NCBI GenBank assembly: GCA_938038165.1
Contig: CALHRB010000006.1
Span: forward strand, 1 to 6,130
Source of the DNA: Candidatus Kapaibacterium sp.
GTDB taxonomy: Bacteria > Bacteroidota > Ignavibacteria > Kapaibacteriales > UBA2268
DNA length: 6,130 bases
Direction: 5' to 3'
In this document: in pieces, positions 1 through 6,130 of the stretch
Position numbering within the stretch: the first letter of the stretch is position 1
Layout of the letters: every line of letters begins with the position of its first letter
Notes under the pieces: model-generated
What the model was told of the DNA's origin: nothing
The model's input: only the letters and a program-made list of their open reading frames with translations
Databases searched by the model: none
Position numbers and translations under genes: made by a program

Positions 1-1222
1 AAATGTATTTTATCTTTCGACAAATGCCCAGGCTTGCAACGTAACAGCGACTTTCAGAGCTTATAAAAAGGGAGCATTTTTCGCAAATCCATGCTTTACA
101 CAAATTCATCCTACATGCATCCCGGTTAGCGGGGATCATCAATCTAAACTGACATTAATGTCCGAATCCCTCAGAAACGACGGTCGAATATGGGTGCCAA
201 AAAATCCCGGCGACAAAAGACATCCTAACGAAATACCCGAAGAAGAGCGTGATTACTACCTTGAAAGAAAATATCCAAGCTATGGAAATCTTTCTCCAAG
301 AGATATTTCATCAAGAGCTGCCAAAGAAGTCTGCGACGAAGGCCGTGGCGTTTCTGCAACTGGATATGGTGTTTATCTTGATTTCCGTGACGCTATAAAA
401 CGTCTCGGCAAAAAAGTCATACAGGAAAAATATGGTAACTTATTCGAAATGTATGAACGCATAACAGGAGATGACCCTTATGAAGTGCCAATGAAAATTT
501 ATCCTGCTTCTCATTATACTATGGGAGGTCTTTGGGTTGATTATAATTTGATGAGCAATATTCCCGGTTTGCATGTCATAGGTGAAGCTAACTTCTCCGA
601 TCACGGAGCCAATAGATTGGGTGCCAGCGCCCTGATGCAGGGACTTGCTGATGGTTACTTCATTTTACCTTATACCATAGGACACTTTTTAGCTTCGAAT
701 AAACTCGAAAAAGTTTCTACCGACAACCCTGAATTTAAACAAGCTGAAAAAGACTCTTATGACAGAATCCAAAAATTATTAGCTGTCAAAGGAAATCGAA
801 CACCTACTCAGTTCCATAAAGCTCTTGGAAAAATTATGTGGGAATACTGCGGTATGGCTCGTTCCGAAGAAGGCTTGAAAAAAGCAATAGAGGAAGTACC
901 TAAACTCAGAGAAGAATTCTGGCATGATGTTAAATTAGTTGGTAATAACGAAGATTTAAATATTGTCATAGAAAAAGCCTTAAGAGTTGCTGACTTCCTT
1001 GAATTTGCTGAAGTTATGCTTTGGGACGCTTTGGAACGCGATGAATCCTGCGGTGCCCATTTTAGAGTTGAACACCAATTCCCTGATGGTGAAGCCAAAC
1101 GTAATGATGAAAACTTCTGCCACGTTGCCGCCTGGGAATATCAAGGTAATGCCAAGCCAATCAGGCATATTGAACCTTTAGTTTTCGAAAATGTAAAATT
1201 AGCTGTAAGGAGTTATAAATAA
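1..1222 (+). CDS. sdhA: Succinate dehydrogenase / fumarate reductase flavoprotein subunit, 5'-truncated
   Basis: This is the C-terminal 406 residues of the FAD-bearing catalytic subunit of complex II, which interconverts succinate and fumarate on the cytoplasmic side of the membrane. The frame is already open at position 2, so the gene enters from the left edge; the ATG at 158 is internal, because conserved family sequence lies before it. Counting from the codon at position 2, the HPT substrate-binding motif is at 36-38 (nt 107-115), the arginine of SESLRND (likely catalytic proton donor) is residue 58, the HYTMGG histidine is residue 171, and the FAD/substrate segment GEANFSDHGANRLGAS carries Arg205. 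The family in Bacteroidota is about 640-670 residues, so roughly 230-260 are missing. The stop codon overlaps the sdhB start (TAATG), which indicates translational coupling. Whether the enzyme works mainly as dehydrogenase or as fumarate reductase cannot be told from this sequence; frdA is the alternative name. Confidence 0.96.
   Translation, partial: NVFYLSTNAQACNVTATFRAYKKGAFFANPCFTQIHPTCIPVSGDHQSKLTLMSESLRNDGRIWVPKNPGDKRHPNEIPEEERDYYLERKYPSYGNLSPRDISSRAAKEVCDEGRGVSATGYGVYLDFRDAIKRLGKKVIQEKYGNLFEMYERITGDDPYEVPMKIYPASHYTMGGLWVDYNLMSNIPGLHVIGEANFSDHGANRLGASALMQGLADGYFILPYTIGHFLASNKLEKVSTDNPEFKQAEKDSYDRIQKLLAVKGNRTPTQFHKALGKIMWEYCGMARSEEGLKKAIEEVPKLREEFWHDVKLVGNNEDLNIVIEKALRVADFLEFAEVMLWDALERDESCGAHFRVEHQFPDGEAKRNDENFCHVAAWEYQGNAKPIRHIEPLVFENVKLAVRSYK
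1207..1212 (+). promoter_or_regulatory. Shine-Dalgarno sequence of sdhB
   Basis: AAGGAG lies inside the end of sdhA, nine bases before the ATG at 1222. It supports that start over later in-frame ATGs. It is the only clear Shine-Dalgarno placed before a gene start in this window; the lipoprotein, co-chaperone and mnmA genes have weak or no such sites. Confidence 0.75.
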
Positions 1223-1977
1223 TGAAATTAACACTTCATATTTGGAGACAAAAAAATAGAGAATCCAAAGGGAGTTTCGAAAAGCATATTTTGGACAATG
1301 TTAGCGAAGATATGTCTTTCCTCGAAATGCTCGATGTTTTAAATGAAAAATTGCTTTTGGAAAACAAAGAACCTGTTGCTTTCGAACATGACTGCAGAGA
1401 AGGCATCTGCGGCTCTTGCGGAATGACAATTAATGGTTATCCGCACGGTCCTGAAAAAGCCACAACAACTTGTCAACTTCATATGAGAAAGTTTAAGGAT
1501 GGCGATACAATTTATATTGAACCCTTCAGGTCTAATGCTTTTCCCATCATAAAGGATTTAGTGGTTGACCGCTCCGCATTCGACAGAATAATTCAGGCAG
1601 GTGGTTTTATTAGCGTTAATACCGGTCAGGCTATTGATGCTAACGCCATCCCAATTCCAAAGAAGAATGCAGATGTAGCAATGGATGCCGCTGCTTGTAT
1701 TGGTTGTGGTGCTTGTGTGGCCGCTTGTCCAAATGGTGCTGCCATGCTTTTTGTCTCTGCTAAAATCGGACAATTCGCAATGTTACCTCAGGGTCAAGCT
1801 GAAAGAAAAAGAAGGGCATTAGCTATGGTAAATCAAATGGATGCCGAAGGTTTTGGTAGTTGCACAAATTTCTATGAATGCGAAGCAGCCTGTCCCAAGC
1901 AAATTTCCGTTAGATTTATTGCTCTTATGAACAGAGATTATCTGAAAGCTTCTTTGTCAGATGAAAATGTCGCATAA
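1222..1977 (+). CDS. sdhB: Succinate dehydrogenase / fumarate reductase iron-sulfur subunit
   Basis: This complete 251-residue subunit carries electrons between the flavoprotein and the membrane quinone site through three iron-sulfur clusters. The N-terminal ferredoxin domain (about 1-105) has the [2Fe-2S] ligands Cys58, Cys63, Cys66 (CREGICGSC) and Cys84. The C-terminal domain has CIGCGACVAACP at 159-170 and a second group Cys214, Cys220, Cys224. The 6- and 4-residue spacings of that group match E. coli SdhB, so Cys159/162/165/224 should hold [4Fe-4S] and Cys169/214/220 should hold [3Fe-4S] (assignment by homology). All ligands are present and the length is normal. The start overlaps the sdhA stop by one base. 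In the usual type B order (C-A-B) the cytochrome b anchor gene lies upstream of A, outside the window; no anchor gene follows here. frdB is the alternative name. Confidence 0.97.
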   Translation: MKLTLHIWRQKNRESKGSFEKHILDNVSEDMSFLEMLDVLNEKLLLENKEPVAFEHDCREGICGSCGMTINGYPHGPEKATTTCQLHMRKFKDGDTIYIEPFRSNAFPIIKDLVVDRSAFDRIIQAGGFISVNTGQAIDANAIPIPKKNADVAMDAAACIGCGACVAACPNGAAMLFVSAKIGQFAMLPQGQAERKRRALAMVNQMDAEGFGSCTNFYECEAACPKQISVRFIALMNRDYLKASLSDENVA

Positions 1978-2044
1978 ATTTTTGTAACTTTTTTTTAAAT
2001 ATTTTGTTAATTTGCTCATATTATTTTTTTATTATGGGTAGTTT
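1978..2044 (+). other. T-rich spacer between sdhB and the lipoprotein gene
   Basis: These 67 bases are almost entirely A and T with several T runs. No GC-rich hairpin follows sdhB, so there is no visible intrinsic terminator and read-through into the lipoprotein gene is possible. Two TATTAT boxes (2019-2024 and 2030-2035) resemble a -10 element, but neither has a well-spaced -35 box, and no full Bacteroidota-type TAnnTTTG element is present. A promoter here is possible but unproven. Only a weak GGGTAG precedes the next ATG. Confidence 0.3.
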
Positions 2045-2785
2045 ATGAAAAATCTAAAATTTATTCTATCTTCGATTGCCATAGCAATTCTTTTGTGGGG
2101 TTGTAGTAGTTCATCAGAGCCATCCAAACCTGATTACAGTAGGTATTTACCTAATAAAGTCGGATCTTATTGGGTTTATGAATGGTATAGTGTTGACGAA
2201 AAAGGAGTCAAAGATATTGAAAGTATGACTATTGATTCCATGTTCGTCGTAGGTCCGGCAACAAAAAGCGGAAAGAACTGCACCGAATACAAAACAAATA
2301 CAGATGGTGACGAATCCTCATCATATATGTATGTTGAGGGCTCAAAGTTATATTCCTATGCAACTGCCCTATCAACCGATCTTCTTCCTCTTCCTGTTGA
2401 TCAATGGTTTGTAATGGCAGATTTTGAAGGAACAACTTGGGTTATTTTAAAAGATACTACTATTTCAGGTCTTGAAGTTCCAGACTTTCCGGGAGTTAAA
2501 ATTGATGTTACATTAGGTGTTACTGGAGCAAAAGGTGGAACCAAATCTATACCTATTGGCTCACAAACATTTACAGCTCAAGAATTCACAATGAATTTAA
2601 AAATTGTCGGAAAAATAGCAGGCTTAGAAATTGTGAATTTTACTAAAGTAATTAAGAATTATTTTGTTCAGGACATTGGTTTAATTCAAGCCTCCTCTGA
2701 TGCTAATAAAATCAGCATTCTCCAAAGTGAAATGACTATTCCTGGTTATCTGCAGACATTAATAAAATACAATATTGTTAAATAA
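2045..2785 (+). CDS. Putative secreted lipoprotein of unknown function
   Basis: I do not recognise this 246-residue protein as a named family. Its N-terminus is a lipoprotein signal peptide: lysines at 2 and 5, a hydrophobic stretch from about 6 to 17, and the lipobox L-W-G-C with lipidated Cys20 (Trp at -2 is uncommon but tolerated). A short Ser/Pro-rich linker follows (about 21-30), then a mature domain opening with YLPNKVGSYWVYEW. Alternating polar and hydrophobic runs suggest a mostly beta fold. Near the C-terminus is YFVQDIGLIQ. A 'GxxWxY' opening with a late 'GIGLV'-like motif recurs in cell-envelope lipoproteins of the FCB group; that comparison is from memory. There are no transmembrane helices after the signal and no catalytic motif I can name. 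It follows sdhB on the same strand by 67 bases, but nothing links it to complex II. The ATG at 2045 is chosen because it gives a complete signal peptide. Confidence 0.85.
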   Translation: MKNLKFILSSIAIAILLWGCSSSSEPSKPDYSRYLPNKVGSYWVYEWYSVDEKGVKDIESMTIDSMFVVGPATKSGKNCTEYKTNTDGDESSSYMYVEGSKLYSYATALSTDLLPLPVDQWFVMADFEGTTWVILKDTTISGLEVPDFPGVKIDVTLGVTGAKGGTKSIPIGSQTFTAQEFTMNLKIVGKIAGLEIVNFTKVIKNYFVQDIGLIQASSDANKISILQSEMTIPGYLQTLIKYNIVK

Positions 2786-2798
2786 ATTTTTTCAAATA

Positions 2799-2836
2799 GA
2801 AAATGCCGATTACCCATTCAGGTAAGCGGCATTTTC
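2799..2836. terminator. Bidirectional intrinsic terminator hairpin
   Basis: Arms 2799-2814 and 2821-2836 pair over 16 positions with a single A-G mismatch (A2809/G2826) and a six-base loop (CATTCA). The GC-rich core GCCG/CGGC is flanked by A-rich and T-rich ends, so both strands end the stem in ATTTTC followed by more T-rich sequence. It starts 14 bases after the lipoprotein stop and sits between convergent genes. It probably terminates the sdhAB-lipoprotein side, and it can also stop leftward transcripts from mnmA. Confidence 0.85.
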
Positions 2837-3102
2837 ATATTTAACCATTTCTAAGCTGTTTGTTATTTTAGCAAAACCTATGCCAAAATTTTAATTTTTC
2901 TTTCAGTTACAATTTTATCCCGACGAAAGTCATAAAAAATTGGATTGAATTAATATACTTTATGCCATAGTTTAATTTACCAATCTTAGCAAGTTTTCTC
3001 TCTGCTCTTCTCTGTATCTGAGATTATTAATTCCTGATTAAGACTGAAACATCTGATATTTACCTTTTTCTTGAGGAGGTTCTTCTAATTGAAAGAATAA
3101 AA
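2837..3102. other. Gene-free region between convergent genes
   Basis: About 266 AT-rich bases separate the hairpin from the mnmA stop codon. Reading both strands, I find only very short open frames (none above about 20 codons), no tRNA-like arms and no second strong hairpin. It would be the long 3' untranslated end of an mnmA transcript if that transcript runs to the hairpin at 2799-2836. The one patterned element is the sigma-54-like site at 2870-2886. An AGGAGGT at 3074-3080 on the plus strand is not followed by a usable reading frame. Confidence 0.6.
2870..2886 (-). promoter_or_regulatory. Candidate sigma-54 (-24/-12) promoter, leftward
   Basis: The minus strand reads TTGGCATAGGTTTTGCT. 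Against the consensus YTGGCACG-N4-TTGCW it differs at only two positions (C to T and G to A), and the invariant GG and GC are exactly 12 bases apart. Transcription would start near 2859 and go leftward, reaching the hairpin at 2836-2799 within about 25 bases. No protein gene lies directly downstream; the lipoprotein gene would be read in antisense. Whether the organism has RpoN is unknown from this window. A chance match in AT-rich DNA is a real possibility. Confidence 0.25.
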
Positions 3103-4206
3103 TCAAGAGATGCTGGATTTTATGACTCCACCGGCAACTAAATCGTTACCTTCATAAACAACAACGCTTTGTCCAGGGGTTATTGATTTTTTTGGATTGA
3201 TAAATTTAATAAGCAGATTTCCATTGTCATCAAGTTCGCAATATCCATCTGATCCTTTGTCCCGATAACGAATTTTGATATTGAAAATTCTGTCGCTGTC
3301 GAGTTTGGAATATTTCATCAGGTTTATGTTTTCTGCAATTAATCCATTACTGAAAATATCCTCCTCAGTTGCTACTTCAATTACGTTTGATTCTGGAATA
3401 ATTTTCTTAACAAACAAAGGTTTATGATAGCTGATGCCCAAACCTTTTCGTTGTCCGATCGTATAAAAAGGATAACCTTTATGCTTTCCAATAACTATGC
3501 CATCAAAAATAATATCGCCACCATCAAATTTTGACTGAATTGCTGGAACCGATTTGATCAAAAAATCCTGATAGTCGTTATTTGTGACAAAACATATTTC
3601 TTGTGAATCAAGCTTGTTAAATACTTTTATCTGTGACTCAGCGGCAATCTTCCTTACTTCTGGTTTAGTTAATTTACCAAGGGGAAAAATTGTTCTCGAG
3701 AGTTGCTCCTGAGTCAGTCCCCAAAGAAAATAAGACTGGTCTTTGAGCGGGTCTTTTCCTTTTGTAATAAAATACCTACCAGATTCTTCATTATATGAAA
3801 TATCAGCATAATGACCTGTTGAATAGTAGTAACAACCTAATGAATCGGCTTTCTTGAGCACTTCGCCCCATTTGATTAATGGATTGCACATAGTGCATGG
3901 GTTTGGTGTCCTTCCATCAAGATATTCTTTGATAAAATTGTTAATGATTTTGTCTTTGAAAATTTCTGACAAATCCATCAGTTTGTGTTTAATCTCGAGA
4001 TGCTCGCAGACGTCTGCTGCGTCAATGACTGCAGAATAGCCACAACAACCTGACTCTTTACTATCGGCTTTACAATCATCACCTTGTTTGATAGATGTAA
4101 TTGTTAAGCCAAAAACTTCGTAGCCTTGTTGTTTCATCAATAGTGCAGCAACCGAGGAATCAACTCCGCCGGACATGCCCACCATAACTTTATTTCTATC
4201 AAGCAT
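3103..4206 (-). CDS. mnmA: tRNA-specific 2-thiouridylase MnmA
   Basis: MnmA uses ATP and relayed sulfur to convert the wobble uridine U34 of Lys, Glu and Gln tRNAs to 2-thiouridine in the cytoplasm. The 367-residue length is normal. The N-terminal PP-loop ATPase domain has SGGVDSS at 12-18. GRTPNPCTMCN at 98-108 holds Cys107, the equivalent of the E. coli catalytic Cys102, and DSQEICF at 200-206 holds the partner Cys205. TIGQRKGLG at 249-257 marks the central domain, followed by the C-terminal beta-barrel ending in VAGGVIKSS. Position 104 is Cys where E. coli has Asp, giving a CxxC pair, and Cys54-Cys55 precede it; both occur in many MnmA homologues. The start at Met1 places the PP-loop at the usual distance; Met8 would cut the first strand. 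No Shine-Dalgarno is visible. It lies 89 bases after the J-domain gene on the same strand. trmU is an older symbol. Confidence 0.96.
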   Translation of the reverse strand: MLDRNKVMVGMSGGVDSSVAALLMKQQGYEVFGLTITSIKQGDDCKADSKESGCCGYSAVIDAADVCEHLEIKHKLMDLSEIFKDKIINNFIKEYLDGRTPNPCTMCNPLIKWGEVLKKADSLGCYYYSTGHYADISYNEESGRYFITKGKDPLKDQSYFLWGLTQEQLSRTIFPLGKLTKPEVRKIAAESQIKVFNKLDSQEICFVTNNDYQDFLIKSVPAIQSKFDGGDIIFDGIVIGKHKGYPFYTIGQRKGLGISYHKPLFVKKIIPESNVIEVATEEDIFSNGLIAENINLMKYSKLDSDRIFNIKIRYRDKGSDGYCELDDNGNLLIKFINPKKSITPGQSVVVYEGNDLVAGGVIKSSIS

Positions 4207-4295
4207 AAATATCAGACTGATCGATGAACCCGAGTCTTGACTAAATTTCTTGAATTTTATTTTAGATTTGGACTAAGATAATTTTATTGATAAAT
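4207..4295 (-). other. Spacer before mnmA with a small inverted repeat
   Basis: The 89 bases between the J-domain gene and mnmA are AT-rich and contain no GC-rich terminator hairpin, so read-through from upstream is plausible. An 11-base perfect inverted repeat (ATCAG-T-CTGAT on the minus strand, 4211-4221) sits five bases before the mnmA start. It is too tight to form an RNA hairpin and could be a protein-binding site or chance. No clear promoter boxes or ribosome binding site are visible. Confidence 0.3.
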
Positions 4296-5228
4296 TTACC
4301 CTCTTAGAGATTTTAGTTGCCTGAATAACTCAATTTCGGAAGCAGTAAGTTTTTCTGGCAGTTTTATTTGTACAGTAACGAATAAATTTCCCCTCTCATC
4401 AGGATTAGAATACTTAGGCATACCCTGATTTTTAAGTAATAATTGTTTGCCTGGCTGAGTTTCAGGGTTGATTTTAATTTTAATTTTACTGCCAAATACG
4501 TCAATCTGACTGGTACCACCAAGTATTGCTTTGTATAGATCAATCACAACTGTTGTGTATAAATCGTCCCCACGTCTTTCAAAGACGGGATGAGGATGAA
4601 TAGAAATTGTTATTAATAAATCGCCGTTTGGTCCACCCCTTTTTCCCGGAAATCCTTTACCTGTAACCTTTAATAGTTGTCCGTCAGCTATCCCGGGTTT
4701 TATTTTCAAGGCAATTTTTTGATTGTTAATATCTAATGTTTTAGTAGTGCCGTGGAAGGCTTCTTCGAGGGATATAGCAAGTGTAGTATTTATGTCTTGA
4801 CCTTTTTTAGCAAAAATTTCAGATGTTTTTTGGGAAAAACCGCCTCCAAAAATCTTTTCAAAAAATTCTGAGACTCCCCCGCCCGAATCAAACATATCAG
4901 AAAAGCCACTACCAAACCCTTTGCCTGTCTGTCTTTGTCTTGCACTTTGTTGAAACCAGTCAGACCAATCAAAATCAGAAGGATTACCACCAGTTTGCCT
5001 AAATCTATTCCATGAAGAGCCGAGATTATCATATTTTTTTCTTTTTTCTGGATCGCTAAGCACTTCATATGCTTCGCTTATTTCTTTGAATTTATTTTCA
5101 GCTTCCTTATTTCCGGGATTTTTGTCAGGGTGATACTTTTGAGCAAGTTTCCTGTAAGCTTTCTTTATTTCATCAGTTGATGAGGTCTTTTCAACACCTA
5201 ATATTTTATAGTAATCTTTGAATTCCAT
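4296..5228 (-). CDS. DnaJ family co-chaperone, class B (CbpA-like)
   Basis: This 310-residue J-domain protein should stimulate the ATPase of an Hsp70 (DnaK) and hand over unfolded clients in the cytoplasm. The J domain spans about 1-69 with the HPD triad at 33-35 and the helix IV motif SDPEKRKKYD at 58-67. A Gly/Phe-rich linker covers about 70-133. The two C-terminal substrate-binding beta domains run from about 144 to 293, with the typical LEEAFHGTTK (154-163), GDLL (202-205) and GNLF (280-283). The cysteine-rich zinc domain of canonical DnaJ is absent, and the protein has no cysteines at all, so it is class B, the same architecture and length as E. coli CbpA (about 306 residues). Orthology to CbpA is not shown, so no symbol is given. 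It starts 17 bases after the pfk stop with no Shine-Dalgarno; no grpE or dnaK is nearby. Confidence 0.93.
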   Translation of the reverse strand: MEFKDYYKILGVEKTSSTDEIKKAYRKLAQKYHPDKNPGNKEAENKFKEISEAYEVLSDPEKRKKYDNLGSSWNRFRQTGGNPSDFDWSDWFQQSARQRQTGKGFGSGFSDMFDSGGGVSEFFEKIFGGGFSQKTSEIFAKKGQDINTTLAISLEEAFHGTTKTLDINNQKIALKIKPGIADGQLLKVTGKGFPGKRGGPNGDLLITISIHPHPVFERRGDDLYTTVVIDLYKAILGGTSQIDVFGSKIKIKINPETQPGKQLLLKNQGMPKYSNPDERGNLFVTVQIKLPEKLTASEIELFRQLKSLRG

Positions 5229-5245
5229 TTTTTATCTAAATAATT

Positions 5246-6130
5246 TTATAAATACCTATGTATCATGCCAACTTGCAACGAAAATTTGGGGACGTATTCC
5301 AAAGGCTCCCGTCCGAAACAAATACCCATTGATTCATAAAGAGCAATTTCATTAGGATCTACATATCTTTGTATGATAGCATCTCCAACAGGCATATAAG
5401 TTATTTCTTCATGCTCAACGCCAACAACAGTAACTCCCGAAATGCCATTTTTTAGCAACAGAACGGCAGCTGCGCCAGCTTGTTTTCCAAAAGCCACATC
5501 GTAAGCGCTTGTTTCCCCTGCTCTAACAAGATGTCCAAGCGAAATTTCTCTTATTTCAGGATGGGTATAAATACCTTCCACATATATACCTTGTTCTTTA
5601 AGAAATTTTTCCCAATCCGGATCCTGATACATAAAACTTTCAAGATTTTTTCTAACGTAAGAGGCGCCGCCTGAAAGTTTAACATGACCAAAAGAATCTG
5701 TGCCTTGATTTTGGGCAGCGAAGTATTTTCCTTCCTTATCCTTGATGCCCTCTGCCACTATAATGATATAAACAGATCCTTTTACGTCACTGTGTTTTAA
5801 TCGGTGCATATATGTTTTTTTGAAATGATTATAAACAACCTCATAATCAACAGGAATTTCAGGAATTAAAATACAATCCGCATCAGCGCCAATTCCACCT
5901 CTGAAAGCTGTATGACCAGCATATCTGCCAAAAACTTCTATAATTAGGGCTCGATTGTGAGTTAAACCAGTGGTTCTCAATTCCTGAGTAAATCTTGATA
6001 TTCTGTTAATAGTTGAATCGCCTCCTACTGAGTAGGTTTGTAAATCTAAATCCATCGTTTTTGGAACGTGAACGCAGCTTAACCCCTGATTGGTTAAATC
6101 AACAACTACTGAACCAGTATCATCTCCACC
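5246..6130 (-). CDS. 6-phosphofructokinase family, pyrophosphate-type signature, 5'-truncated
   Basis: The C-terminal 294 residues of a phosphofructokinase-family enzyme, which phosphorylates fructose 6-phosphate at C1 in glycolysis. The frame is open to the right edge; the ATG at 6055 is internal, being the Met of the PKTMD motif. Counting from the edge codon, GGDDT is at 1-5 and PKTMDLD at 23-29. Asp4 and Lys24 align with E. coli PfkA Gly104 and Gly124, and this Asp/Lys pair marks pyrophosphate-dependent enzymes. Catalytic Asp27 (E. coli Asp127) and Asp29 are kept. Other substrate contacts: Arg60 (THNR), VFGR at 66-69, EG at 127-128, EIR at 192-194, LGHLVRAG at 198-205. Deviations from consensus are TMDLD for TIDND, F for M in MGR, VRAG for QRGG and AYDV for AYDR. 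About 100 N-terminal residues are missing, giving an estimated full length near 400, as in long PPi-type PFKs. Phosphate donor is inferred, not proven. Confidence 0.92.
   Translation of the reverse strand, partial: GGDDTGSVVVDLTNQGLSCVHVPKTMDLDLQTYSVGGDSTINRISRFTQELRTTGLTHNRALIIEVFGRYAGHTAFRGGIGADADCILIPEIPVDYEVVYNHFKKTYMHRLKHSDVKGSVYIIIVAEGIKDKEGKYFAAQNQGTDSFGHVKLSGGASYVRKNLESFMYQDPDWEKFLKEQGIYVEGIYTHPEIREISLGHLVRAGETSAYDVAFGKQAGAAAVLLLKNGISGVTVVGVEHEEITYMPVGDAIIQRYVDPNEIALYESMGICFGREPLEYVPKFSLQVGMIHRYL

Noticed and set aside
158..160. ATG at 158 as the real start of the flavoprotein gene.
   Set aside because: The frame is open to the left edge and encodes conserved family sequence, including the HPT substrate motif, before this codon.
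808..1181. Open frames of 60-100 codons inside sdhA on both strands.
   Set aside because: They overlap a strongly conserved coding sequence, have no family resemblance and no start signals; they are frame shadows.
2803..2844. A 13-codon ATG frame on the plus strand through the hairpin.
   Set aside because: It has no ribosome binding site and lies entirely in a palindromic terminator, which explains the sequence.
2924..2940. A GAC-GAAA-GTC mini-hairpin, considered as the mnmA terminator or a structured RNA.
   Set aside because: The stem is only three base pairs and no T run follows it on the minus strand.
3074..3141. AGGAGGT on the plus strand at 3074-3080 with a short open frame after it, which could be a small gene.
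   Set aside because: The only nearby starts are a TTG giving three codons and an ATT giving 17 codons, the latter overlapping the mnmA end in antisense. No recognisable peptide.
4222..4236. A 'GGGTTCATCGA' stretch on the minus strand resembling a tRNA T-arm.
   Set aside because: The loop does not fit the TTCRANNC pattern and no matching anticodon, D or acceptor stems are found around it.
4790..5068. A 92-codon minus-strand frame with a hydrophobic stretch inside the co-chaperone gene.
   Set aside because: It lies in another frame over the J-domain and Gly/Phe linker of a clear DnaJ-family protein and has no independent support.

Overview
The window is AT-rich (by eye, about one third GC) and looks like a chromosomal housekeeping segment from a bacterium of the FCB group (Bacteroidota, Ignavibacteriota, Kapaibacteriota or a relative). 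That placement is an inference. It rests on the very Bacteroidota-like flavoprotein and iron-sulfur subunits of succinate dehydrogenase/fumarate reductase, on a lipoprotein with a 'VGSYWVY' start and a late 'GLIQ' motif of a kind common in that group, and on weak or absent Shine-Dalgarno sequences before most genes. No 16S rRNA or other decisive marker is present.

Layout, plus strand, left part: the 3' two thirds of sdhA/frdA (positions 1-1222, running in from the left edge), then complete sdhB/frdB (1222-1977) overlapping it by one base, then a 67-base T-rich spacer and a complete lipoprotein gene of unknown function (2045-2785). A strong hairpin at 2799-2836 closes this side and can work as a terminator in both directions. 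Positions 2837-3102 hold no gene. They contain a leftward-facing match to the sigma-54 promoter consensus (2870-2886).

Layout, minus strand, right part, read right to left: a 5'-truncated phosphofructokinase with pyrophosphate-type signature residues (6130-5246), a class B J-domain co-chaperone (5228-4296, 17 bases after pfk), and the tRNA 2-thiouridylase mnmA (4206-3103, 89 bases after the co-chaperone gene). The three genes point the same way and may be co-transcribed, ending convergently against the lipoprotein gene.

Functionally, SdhA and SdhB are the soluble catalytic part of complex II, which links the TCA cycle to the quinone pool; its membrane anchor subunit is not in the window and would be expected upstream. 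The minus-strand genes cover glycolysis, protein folding and tRNA wobble-base thiolation, with no obvious shared pathway. I see no mobile element, CRISPR array, tRNA, rRNA, phage gene or defence cassette, and no convincing new multi-gene system. The most unusual items are the divergent active-site motifs of the phosphofructokinase, the uncharacterised lipoprotein, and the sigma-54-like site that fires straight into a hairpin.
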